30,625 bases of DNA from Welwitschia mirabilis (Eukaryota > Gnetophyta > Gnetopsida > Welwitschiales): positions 15,864,601 to 15,895,225 of the forward strand of contig JBOZIK010000001.1 in assembly GCA_051453625.1 (NCBI GenBank). The letters are read 5' to 3'. Both the position numbers and the translations under genes were made by a program. Positions within the stretch are counted from its first letter, which is position 1; the number at the start of each line of letters is the position of its first letter. The notes under the pieces were generated by a model, which was not told the DNA's origin, made no database searches, and worked only from the letters and a program-made list of their open reading frames with translations. Shown here piece after piece: positions 1-8,221 of the stretch.

Positions 1-745
1 CTTATTAGTTCCTTTTTCCATGATTCTGTTTTTAAAGATAAATTCTTCAAATTTTTTCCGTTTGTTTTTTCTGTCGCATCTCCAATGCTTGCTTGCTATT
101 AAATTTTTTTAAGATGTTTTTCTAATCAGTCCAAACAAACTTATTTTACAAACTGTCATCTTGATATGTTGTGCCCATAATAGAGGGGACGATTGTCATT
201 CTTTTTCCTTTATATAATCCATGACATCTTGCTTTTCTTGTGGGGAAGACAGGATAGCTCTTCAAGCTTTCTTCTGAAATATTACAACAATAATATATCA
301 TTTTTTAAGGATTATTTTGGTCTTGGATGATACATACTTATAATGCATTGTTTGAACATGATAGCATGTTACTTGAATATATTTTATAGAATTTATTTTG
401 CAAGAGAAGGTAGCACACTCACTGATTTTTCAAAGCTATGTTTTTGATTATTTGAAAAAATTCCATGATTACTCCTATACTTTGCCCTTGTAGAAAACAT
501 TAATGAGCTTTTCATGCATTAATCTTTAAGATTATTATTACTTAAGCTTATATATCAGTTTTAGCATTATGTCTACACATTATCATTTTTCTGAACTATC
601 ATTCTAACTTGTTATGTGTATGACATTTATTTGGACTATTGTAATAAGTTTAAGTAGGGGGCTTATAACTATAGTAGTAATTGTATTTATGAATTGTTAT
701 CATCTATTCTTGCATCATAAAGCATTAAATTCTTACAAATTGGCA
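1..745. other. Gene-less AT-rich stretch left of the copia remnant
   Basis: No reading frame here resembles a known protein. A short open frame at 614-796 overlaps the start of the copia integrase remnant only at its 3' end; the rest of it has no family resemblance. The copia gag, protease and zinc-binding pre-integrase segment that should lie here are not visible, so the element is 5'-truncated or decayed beyond recognition. Bases about 136-215, read on the minus strand, resemble the hairpin units of the gypsy LTR near 11381 and 11552, which hints at a small inverted fragment of that LTR family. Confidence 0.5.
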
Positions 746-1640
746 TCACAACATTCTCATAAGAGTAAAACCCATGTTTTTACTTCAATGCCATGAGAAA
801 TCATTTACGTGGATTTAGTTGGACTTGCTCAAACTCATAGTCTAGATGAAAAGCATTATTTTCTTACAATGGTTGATGACTACTCTAGATATACTTAGAT
901 TGCCTTTTTGTCCAACAAATCTGAAGCTTACAAGCATTACTTTGAGATTTGCAACAAGATTTAAAATGAAAAGGGTTACACCATAAAGAAGATAAGAAGT
1001 AATCATGGTGGAGAGTTTGAAAACCATTTCTTTAAAAAGTATTGCATTGAAAATGGTATTAATCATTAGTTTTCAGCTCCAAGATACCACAATAAAATGG
1101 TGTAGCTGAAAGGAAGAACAGAGTTATTCAAGAAATGGCTTAAACTATGCTTAATTATAAAGAAGTACCTAAGTCTTTTTGGGCTGAAGCCATTAGTACA
1201 ACATCTTATATGATTAATAGAGTTTATTTTAAACTAGGTACTGATAAAAACACCTTATTAGCTATGAAATAGAAGACAATAAAATGTGTCATATTCTAAG
1301 GTATTTGGAAGTAAANNNNNNNNNNGTAAATGTTATGTTCTAAAAGATAGGAAACATTTAAGCAAATTTGAATCAAAAGAAGATAAAGCCATCTTTTTAG
1401 GATAATCAATAAGAAGTAGATCCTACTGTGTGTTTAACAAAAGAAGCTTAACTGTAGAAGAATCAATAAATATGCAAATTGATGAGATTGATCCAAAGAT
1501 AAGCAACTTAGATGAAGAAGAAATTAGAAACCCAAGTATTCCCACCACAAATAAAGGTGTTACTAAAACAAATAAAGCTCAAGTAAAAGAGGGTACACCT
1601 AAAAGCCATAAACTTCCAAAGATCATCCATTAAAATCAAT
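746..1640 (+). pseudogene. Copia integrase core remnant
   Basis: The retroviral-type integrase core reads from about 746, with the first catalytic Asp retained in YVDLVG (812-814). The second catalytic Asp, expected in the RSDxGGEF block, is Asn here (codon AAT at 1001-1003, in IRSNHGGEF). The catalytic Glu block NGVAERKN survives only in a shifted frame near 1100-1127 after a small deletion. A typical copia linker follows (VFGSKCYVLKDRKHLSKFE), interrupted by the 10-N gap, then an acidic linker at 1430-1633. With one catalytic residue replaced and the frame broken, no activity is possible. Confidence 0.9.
1316..1325. other. Assembly gap (10 N) with 5-bp duplicated flank
   Basis: The bases GTAAA occur on both sides of the ten Ns. 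Collapsing gap and duplicate gives a continuous copia frame GSKCYVLKDR with no residue missing, so the gap probably has no real length. Confidence 0.8.
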
Positions 1641-1699
1641 CATTGGAGAAGTTAACTCAAGAGTAAAAACAAGAGATTCAATGAAAAATTTGTATGCCC

Positions 1700-2560
1700 A
1701 TGTCTATTATGTTTCAAAAATAGAACCCAAGAATTTTGAAGAAGCAGAAAATCATGAATAATGGATGTTAGCAATGTAAGACGAGTGACAATAGTTTAAG
1801 AGAAACAATGTTTGGAAACTAGTGGAGAGACCAGAAGATAAGAATTTCATTGTTACAAAATGGATTCTTAAGAATAAATGTGATAAAGAAAATAATATTA
1901 TCAAAAACAAAGTAAGACTTGTAGCTCAAGGTTTTAACCAAATAGAAGGAATTGACGTAGGATATACTTTTGCTCTTGTTGTAAGATTATATAGCATTAG
2001 AATGTTCTTATCTTTTATAGCTTTTAAAAACTTTAAGATTTATCAAAAGGATGTAAAAAGGCGTTTTTAAATGGTTCATTAAATAAAGAATCTATATTGA
2101 ACAACCTTAAGGCTTTATTTATCCATATAGATCTGATCATGTATACAAACTTAAGAAAGCACTATATGGATTAAAACAAGCACATAGAGCATGGTATGAA
2201 AATTTAGCTACCTTTTTGAATGAAAATGGATATGATCATGGAACGATAAATAAAACTTTATTTGTAAAGAAGCTGAGAGATGATTTTATTATTATACAAA
2301 TTTATGTGGTAATATTATATTTGGTACCTCAAATGAAAATTTGTCAAAAGAATTTACAAAAATTATGACAAATAAATTTGAAATGAGTATGCTTGGTAAA
2401 GTTAAAATATTTCTTAGACTTCAAATAAAGTAAATTAATGATCAAAATATGCAAGACATTTGATAAAACAATTTAGATTATAAAATGCAAAAACAATTGA
2501 TACTCCTATCTCTACATCGTGCAAAATAAGCCTAGATAAAAATGGTAAACTAGTGGATTG
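1700..2560 (+). pseudogene. Copia reverse transcriptase remnant
   Basis: The RVT_2-type reverse transcriptase of copia elements. The best-preserved block is 1822-2070, with WILKNK, KVRLVAQGFNQIEGID and the FKIYQKDVK block that corresponds to the usual YQMDVKSAF segment. After a frameshift near 2066 it continues with FLNG, then KKALYGLKQAHRAWYENL at about 2152-2214. The catalytic YVDD box is gone: at 2302-2312 the sequence keeps codons for Tyr-Val and then carries an indel where the two aspartates belong. The spacing between blocks otherwise matches the family. Confidence 0.92.
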
Positions 2561-3232
2561 AAAACTTTACAGAAGTATGATTGGTAGTTTATTATATTTA
2601 ACTACAAGTAGACCAGATATTATGTTTTGTGTTAAAGTTTGTACTAGATATCAATCAAATCTAAAAGAATTATATTTTCAAGTAGTAAAAGGATAATAAC
2701 ATACATAAAATGTACATGTAATTATGGTTTATGATATTCAAATGAAACATCTTTTGATCTTGCAGGTTTTAGTAATGTTAATTGAGTAGGATGCAAAAAT
2801 GATAGAAAAAGCACAAGTGGAAATTATTTCCTTCTAGGTTCATGTCTAGTTGGTTGGGCAAGTAAGAAACAATATTCTATTTCTCTTTCCACTCTAGAAG
2901 CTAAAGATATTGATGCAGGAAGTTATTGCACTTATCTCTTATGGATGAAAGAAATGTTAAGAGATTTTGGAACATCTTTTGAACAAGTTCGTATTTTTAT
3001 GGTAATGCTAGTACTATTAATATTTTTAAGAATCTATTACAACATTTAAGAATGAAGCATATCGAACTTAGACATTACTTTCTTCATGATCAAGTAAAAA
3101 AAGGTCATATATCCATGAACTTTGTTTCTATAGAATAATAATTAGCAAATATTTTTACTAAAACCCTAAATTTTAATACTTTTATTATCTCAGACATGAA
3201 CTAGGGTTCTTTCATTGTCCTATCATTAAGTG
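2561..3232 (+). pseudogene. Copia RNase H and polyprotein C-terminus remnant
   Basis: C-terminal RNase H of the copia polyprotein. SRPDIMFCV, CKNDRKSTSGNYFLLG, WASKKQYSISLSTLEAK and the terminal [15 protein letters not shown] block appear in family order. In the catalytic block, usually DADWAG, two Asp codons read AAT (2774-2776, 2780-2782) and the Trp codon reads TGA (2783-2785): three G-to-A changes within twelve bases. The segment from about 3001 to the end is repeated, diverged, at 5171-5390. Confidence 0.9.
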
Positions 3233-3800
3233 CAGGGTGGTCAACCAAACATCAACTTTGATTGACTAGTATAAGTCAGTTGACCAGTTTAATATTCAAT
3301 ATTCTGGATTACGGAAAAAGTTTTGTAGCAGTAGCAGCAGTAGAACAAAAGTTATCTATAATTTTTCTATCATCTAATACAATTATTTTCTTTCTCTGAT
3401 AAAATTATTTTTCTCTTATTCATGTATGAACTTTTTTGCATTTGAAAATCATTATCTTTTATAACATGCTTTACTAAATTAAAAATGCAATGAAATTATT
3501 TTATTTTACTTAATCCTTGCATTATTATTATATTTTTGAAGTGTAATATATTTGGATCAGAATAAAATTATTGCCCAATTATTGAGTGTGATTATATTGT
3601 GCATTATCATTTGGTATTAATTTGTATTCTTAAAAGGCATCATTTAAGTATGTAATTCATAAGTATTGCTTGAATCATCATTCTTAGTAAAATTATGTGC
3701 ATATTCTAAACTTGTCTTATTTTAAAAGCACAACTTATCTATTCTAAATGCTTCACTATGCTTTCAAAATTTGGGCTTATCATCATTCATCATTTGGTAT
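3233..3800 (+). other. Non-coding 3' region of the copia element
   Basis: The stretch between the polyprotein end and the first purine tract carries no reading frame. It is copied, diverged, at about 5391-6000. Its start (3237-3290) contains GGTCAACC and GTTGACC words that resemble the degenerate palindromic units found in the LTR. Confidence 0.6.
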
Positions 3801-3806
3801 CAACAT

Positions 3807-4115
3807 AGGAGGAGCAAATATCCTTGAGATTTTTGGCTATATATCTAACTCTTTATATTTATTTTCCATTAATGCAAAGGGGAATGAAAGATGTAATTCT
3901 TTCAATATACTATTTTTATCATAATTTTTTGAAGACTTTGTATTATTTAGTCAAAGGGGAATAAAAGGTTATCTATCTTATCTTTTGCTTACATATGTAT
4001 ATGTTTTGATGTAAGGGGGAGCTTTTTTTTTTTAATTTTTTAATGTGCTCTTAAAAATGTTTAGTGAATATTTGAAATCACTAAATTATTTGCCATCAAT
4101 GTTAAAGGAGGAGAT
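3807..4115 (+). promoter_or_regulatory. Multiple polypurine-tract motifs upstream of the copia 3' LTR
   Basis: Five purine-rich words lie at 3807 (AGGAGGAG), 3876 (AAAGGGGAAT), 3951 (TCAAAGGGGAATAAAAGG), 4011 (GTAAGGGGGAG) and 4103 (TAAAGGAGGAGAT). The last abuts the LTR and is the likely functional polypurine tract priming plus-strand DNA synthesis. Multiple PPT-like motifs before the 3' LTR are a described hallmark of Sireviruses. The second copy at 6006-6340 has the same number and similar spacing. Confidence 0.75.
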
Positions 4116-4270
4116 TATTAGATTATATTTGCCAATTGATGTCAAACTAATTCCTCTGGTGTAGTGCAAATTTATTAGATATTCTATGCAGATGAGTTTG
4201 AGTTATTCAGGTGAAAGATGTGGATCAAAATTCAAAAAAGAAACTACTTAGTTATGTTTACCTATAGTGG

Positions 4271-4610
4271 GGGTTGACCATATCTTATAGGGATCGACCG
4301 CACCTAAAGGAAATAAGAGAAATGAACTGAACCTAGATCAACTGGATTATGAAGGAGTCGACCGGACCTGTAATCTCAAGAACCAATAGTCCCAGACTGA
4401 GAGGAATGGGGTCATCCAGATATTAATGGGATCAACTGGATTTGAGGAGCTAATAGTTAAGTTCCAAACTAAAAGAAAATGGGTCAAATCAGATTTTTAT
4501 GATGTTGACCAAACTTGAGAATTTGACAAATCCATACTTCCAGACTAAGAGACAAGGTGTCGACCGGACCCAGGATGGGGTTGACCGAATATTTGTGGGG
4601 TCAACCGAAT
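4271..4610 (+). repeat. GTCGACCGG-derived degenerate array in LTR U3, copy 1
   Basis: About ten units related to GGGGTCGACCGGACC start near 4271, 4291, 4336, 4355, 4408, 4428, 4504, 4557, 4577 and 4597. Two units (4355, 4557) keep GTCGACCGGACC. The others differ mainly by TG or CA in place of CG (GTTGACC, GTCAACC), the expected products of deamination on either strand. The core GTCGAC is a palindrome. The array ends about 125 bp before the TATA box, the usual position for U3 enhancer elements. Confidence 0.75.
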
Positions 4611-4735
4611 GGTATGGAAAAGTAAATCTTATAGACATTATGTATCCATTACCTAGCCATTATTTAGCCATTTTCTAGCCATTTATAGCCATTAAAGGTG
4701 TAATTCAATTATGTCAAACTATAGTAACCCTTTGT

Positions 4736-4743
4736 TATAAATA
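4736..4743 (+). promoter_or_regulatory. TATA box of copia LTR copy 1
   Basis: TATAAATA lies about 620 bp into the LTR, at the same alignment position as TATAAATA at 6912 in the second copy, so it plausibly marks the U3/R promoter. Confidence 0.6.
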
Positions 4744-5070
4744 TCTAGGTAATAGATAACCTAGAAATCTTTTGGGCATTTTTCAAAATTGGAATTTCAT
4801 TGTGAATCTAAAATATCAAGTAGTATATTTCATTGGTACATCTTTTGTACTGATTCATATCTGATTGAGGAAATCTACTTTTAGAATAAGGATTTCACTT
4901 AGAATCAGATCAAAAAGCTTTATCATTATATTCCATTAGAGAAGAGCTCTGCTCACTGTACTGATACTGAATGTGTAATATCAGAGCTATCAAGACTGCA
5001 CTACATTATATCCATTGCTTTTTGAGGTTGAAACTTAGCCTATAAAAGTCTGTTGTTAAGGTTGAGACTT

Positions 5071-5170
5071 NNNNNNNNNNNNNNNNNNNNNNNNNNNNNN
5101 NNNNNNNNNNNNNNNNNNNNNNNNNNNNNNNNNNNNNNNNNNNNNNNNNNNNNNNNNNNNNNNNNNNNNN
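5071..5170. other. Assembly gap (100 N), apparently a true gap
   Basis: Unlike the other gaps, the flanks share no overlapping sequence. The left flank is about three quarters through an LTR and the right flank begins inside an RNase H coding tail, so real sequence of unknown length, possibly most of another copia element, is missing. Confidence 0.75.
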
Positions 5171-5390
5171 TGCAATAATACTAGTGCTATTAATATTTAT
5201 AAGAATCCATTACAACATTCAAGAATGAAGCATATCGAACTTAGACATCACTTTCTTTGTGATTAGGTAGAAAAAGGTCATATATCTATGAACTTTATTT
5301 CTATAGAATAATAATTAGCAGATATTTTTACTAAACCTCTAAATTTTGATACTTTTATTTATCTCAGATATGAACTGGGGGTTCTTTCTC
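5171..5390 (+). pseudogene. Second copia RNase H C-terminal tail
   Basis: This is a second copy of the copia polyprotein C-terminus. It aligns with 3003-3220 with scattered substitutions, and contains the same [10 protein letters not shown]-type block followed by the LADIFTK-type motif (LADIFTKPL is usual in copia). Stops interrupt it. The upstream part of the gene is hidden by or lost in the gap. It has fewer substitutions from the usual family motif than the first copy (ADIFTKPL against ANIFTKTL), so it decayed separately. Confidence 0.85.
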
Positions 5391-6005
5391 TATCATATCA
5401 TTAAGTGCAAGGTGATTAACCAAACATCATTTTTAGTCAACTGGTATAGGTTGGTTGACTAGTTTAATACTCAGTCACCTAGTTTATTGAAAAAGTCCTA
5501 TAGTAGTGGTAGTAGCAGAACAAAAGCCATGTATAATTTTTTTATCATCTAAATTATTATTTTGGTGTTTACCGTGAATTTTTCTTTCTATGATAAAATT
5601 ATTTTTATCTTATCCATGTATGAATACTTCTGCATTTGAAAATCATTATCTTTTATGACATACTTTGTTGAAATTAAAATGTAATGAACTTACTTTCTTT
5701 TACTCAATCCTTGCATTATTGTGATATTTTTTAAGTGTAATATATTCAAATTAGAATAAAATTATTATTCAATTATTGAGTGTTCTTCTGATCATATTGT
5801 GCATTATCATTTGATATTAATTTGTGTTCTCAAAGGGTATCATTTAAGTATGTAATTCATAAGTGTTATTTTGTTCATTAAGTTTAGTAGAATTTTGTAT
5901 ATATTCAAAATTTATCCCATTTAAAAACACAACTTGTTTATTCAAAATGCCTCAATATGTTTTAATTTTTTTTTTAGCTTTTCATTATTTATCATTTGGT
6001 ATAAA
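5391..6005 (+). other. Non-coding 3' region of second copia copy
   Basis: It aligns with 3221-3806. The small open frame at 5863-6045 falls within this non-coding, duplicated sequence and has no counterpart in the other copy, so I do not call it a gene. Confidence 0.6.
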
Positions 6006-6340
6006 CATAGGGGGAGAAAATATGTTTCAAAAAATTCTAATATGATCATTATTTTATTTGCTATTGATGTCAAAGGGGAAGAGAAGATGTAGTTCTTTCA
6101 ATTTAATATTTAATTCAATATGCTCTTTTTATTATAATTTTTAAAGATTTTGTGCTATTTAGTTAAAGGAGGAGAAAATATTACCTATCTTAATTTTTAC
6201 TTACATATGTATATGTCTTAATATAAAGGGGTGCTTTTTGATTTTTTAATGTGCTCCTAAAAATATTTAGTGCATGACTTTAAATTGTTTAAATCTTTGA
6301 AATCACTAAATTATTTATCATTAATGTCAAAGGAGGAGAT
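6006..6340 (+). promoter_or_regulatory. Multiple polypurine-tract motifs, copy 2
   Basis: Five purine words at about 6008 (TAGGGGGAGAAAA), 6070 (TCAAAGGGGAAGAG), 6163 (TTAAAGGAGGAGAAAA), 6224 (AAAGGGGTG) and 6328 (CAAAGGAGGAGAT) match those of the first copy in number and spacing. The last directly precedes the LTR start TGTTAGA. Retention in both copies supports a conserved Sirevirus-type module. Confidence 0.75.
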
Positions 6341-6497
6341 TGTTAGATTATATTTGCTAATTGATGTTAAACTAATTCCTTTGGTGTAATGCAAATTTGT
6401 TATATATTGTGTACAAATGAGTTTGAGTTATGTAGGTAAAAGATTTGGATCAAAAAACATGAAAGAAATTGCTTAGTTATGTTTACCTCCAATGAAG

Positions 6498-6785
6498 GTT
6501 GACCAGATTCTAGAGGGATTAACTGCACTTGAAGCAGACATAAAAGAAATGAACTAAACCCAGAGGGGTCAATTGGATTATGAAGGGGTCAACCAGACCT
6601 GTGATCTCAAGAACTAATATCCTAGATAGAGAGGAAAGGAGTCAATCGGATTTTCATGAGGCTGATTGAACCTGAGAAGCTACAGTCCATAATTTTGGAC
6701 CAAGAGACGAGGGGTCCACTAGACCCAGTATAAGGTCAACTGAGTTCTTATGGGGTCAACTAGATTTTTATGCAGTCGACGAGAC
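6498..6785 (+). repeat. GTCGACC-derived degenerate array in LTR U3, copy 2
   Basis: About ten diverged units start near 6498, 6515, 6565, 6585, 6639, 6659, 6711, 6732, 6752 and 6772; nine correspond in order to units of the first LTR. Only the last keeps GTCGAC; most read GTCAACC, GTCAATTGG or GTTGACC. The units are more decayed than in copy 1. Confidence 0.7.
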
Positions 6786-6911
6786 GATATAGAAAAGTAA
6801 ATCTTATAGAAATTATATATCCATTATCTAGCCATTACCTAGATGTTTTTCTAGTCATTTATATTCATTGGAGGTGCAATTCAATTATATTGAACCCTAG
6901 TAATCCTCTAT

Positions 6912-6919
6912 TATAAATA
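6912..6919 (+). promoter_or_regulatory. TATA box of copia LTR copy 2
   Basis: TATAAATA, aligned with the TATA box of copy 1 and about 130 bp past the palindrome-derived array. Confidence 0.6.
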
Positions 6920-7572
6920 CTTAGGCAAGAGATAACCTAAAAGACCTTTTAACATTTTTCTAAAATGGTACATTCTTTATAGATCTGAGAGATGAAGTGG
7001 TATATTTCATTGTTACATCTTTTGTACTGATTCATATCTGATTGAGGAGATCTATACTTGGAAAAAAAAACTTTACTCAGAATTAGATTAAAGAGCTTTA
7101 TCATTGTATTCCATTATAGAAGAGCTCTATTCATTATACTGATACTGAACATGTGATATCAGAGCTACCAAGGCTATGTTACATTACATTAATTACTTTT
7201 TGGGGTTGAGACTTAGCTTGCAAAAGTCTGTTAATAAGGTTGAGACTTAGCCTATAAAAGTCCACTTGTAAGGGTTAACAGGTGAACCTAACGAAACCTA
7301 CGGAGTAACAAAGTTCCGAGATCAAGCTTGGTAGAAACTGATAGTCGAGAGTGGAGTAGGAAAATTTCTAAACCATTATAAATCCTATGTACCTCTAAAT
7401 AGATAGTTTCTATTTTATGTTTGACATTCTATTTCTTATTTCTTGTATGTACATTCTTGATTTAATATTTGCTTACATACAATCTGTGATTAGATATCTT
7501 TAATTTGACTTTGAGCTTAAGGTTTTTGAGAGAACCCATTTACCTCATTCTCTAGGGTTCTTGATCCTATCA

Positions 7573-7729
7573 AAATTCCCATAAAAGAACTAAGGGATAG
7601 CTTTATAGGTTATCTTCTAATTGTATTTGGGTAAAAATATTTATTTTATCTTAAAAGGAAGTTTCCTTCCTTAATTCAAATCCTTTCAAACCTTCAAAAA
7701 TTAGGTGAATTCAATTCTATGTGCAAGGT
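7573..7729. other. Short spacer between copia LTR and unknown reading frame
   Basis: About 157 bp without any recognised motif. I looked for a tRNA primer site such as TGGTATCAGAGC just after the LTR end and did not find one. Confidence 0.4.
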
Positions 7730-8221
7730 ATGACAAGTATCAATAAAGAATGGCTTGTGCTATATGGAGGAGTACTTTATACATTTTTCAAGACACTTGA
7801 ATATTCTCAAGTAGAATATGAGAGCTTAATAAATGATCTCTGATATTGAATATCACCTAAATTTGGTCTACACTTATGGGAGCTTTCCCTTCATAAATCA
7901 ATTATACAAGATAGAAAGCAATGGGTGTTAGTATTTTCTTATGTTCTTCTGCAAGGAAAAGTTGTGCTATGCCTAAAGTCTCTTTAAAGTTATATGACTA
8001 GTAATCCTTTTACTGTTTTAAAATTAGAAGCCATGGTGCAAAAGAGAGTTGATGATTTGCTTCATAAACTAAATGCTATAAGTGTTACTATGGATAACAG
8101 AGCAAAACTTAAGACTTAATTAGTTAGAAATTTATCTATACTTTATGTTACTTTTATGGATGAAAAAGTACTTATAATTCTTAGTTTAATGCTCTTTGGA
8201 ATATATTTAGGCATGAAGTAG
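7730..8221 (+). pseudogene. Unrecognised decayed coding frame, about 160 codons
   Basis: One frame starting at ATG 7730 (MTSINKEWLVLYGGVLYTFF) runs to TAG 8219-8221 with only four internal stops, all in the same frame. Its composition is that of a folded protein: an aromatic start, an LHLWELSLHKS block, and an amphipathic stretch LEAMVQKRVDDLLHKLNAI that could be a helix or coiled coil. I do not recognise the family. It sits 157 bp after a copia LTR, so it may belong to another mobile element (a gag-like or accessory protein) or be a host gene fragment. Persistence of a single frame is the main evidence; no splice sites or promoter were identified. Confidence 0.5.

Larger units (their letters stand above)
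746..3232 (+). pseudogene. Ty1-copia (Sirevirus-like) polyprotein remnant: integrase, RT, RNase H
   Basis: This is the 3' two thirds of a copia pol polyprotein, which would copy element RNA into DNA and insert it into the genome. Domain order (integrase, then reverse transcriptase, then RNase H) is diagnostic of Ty1-copia. Visible blocks are YFLTMVDDYSR (integrase), KARLVAQG-type KVRLVAQGFNQIEGID, KALYGLKQ-type KKALYGLKQAHRAWYENL (RT), SRPDIMFCV and DRKSTSG (RNase H). Many stops sit where CAA, CAG or TGG codons are expected, and several frameshifts break it, so it is dead. Gag and protease are missing upstream. The multiple purine tracts and the LTR downstream point to the Sirevirus lineage. 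The family call is secure; the lineage is an inference from layout and LTR features. Confidence 0.93.
4116..5070 (+). repeat. Copia 3' LTR, copy 1 (truncated by a gap)
   Basis: The LTR begins directly after the polypurine tract with TATTAGATTATATTTGCC; the aligned copy at 6341 has the intact TGTTAGA start, so the terminal TG has become TA here. The sequence aligns with 6341-7247 along its whole length and then runs into the 100-N gap, losing the last part. It holds a palindrome-derived array (4271-4610) and a TATA box (4736-4743). Confidence 0.8.
6341..7572 (+). repeat. Copia 3' LTR, copy 2 (complete, about 1.23 kb)
   Basis: It starts TGTTAGATTATATTTGC right after the polypurine tract and most plausibly ends GATCCTATCA, giving canonical TG...CA ends. 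Content is U3 with a palindrome-derived array (6498-6785), TATAAATA (6912-6919), then R/U5. No tRNA primer site follows the end, as expected for a 3' LTR. The 3' boundary is inferred from the CA terminus and is less certain than the 5' one. Confidence 0.75.

Noticed and set aside
842-1066. Minus-strand 74-residue frame
   Set aside because: Antisense to the copia integrase core.
7261-7345. GC-richer stretch considered as a possible tRNA or rRNA fragment
   Set aside because: It fits within the copia LTR R/U5 region and shows no cloverleaf or conserved rRNA block.
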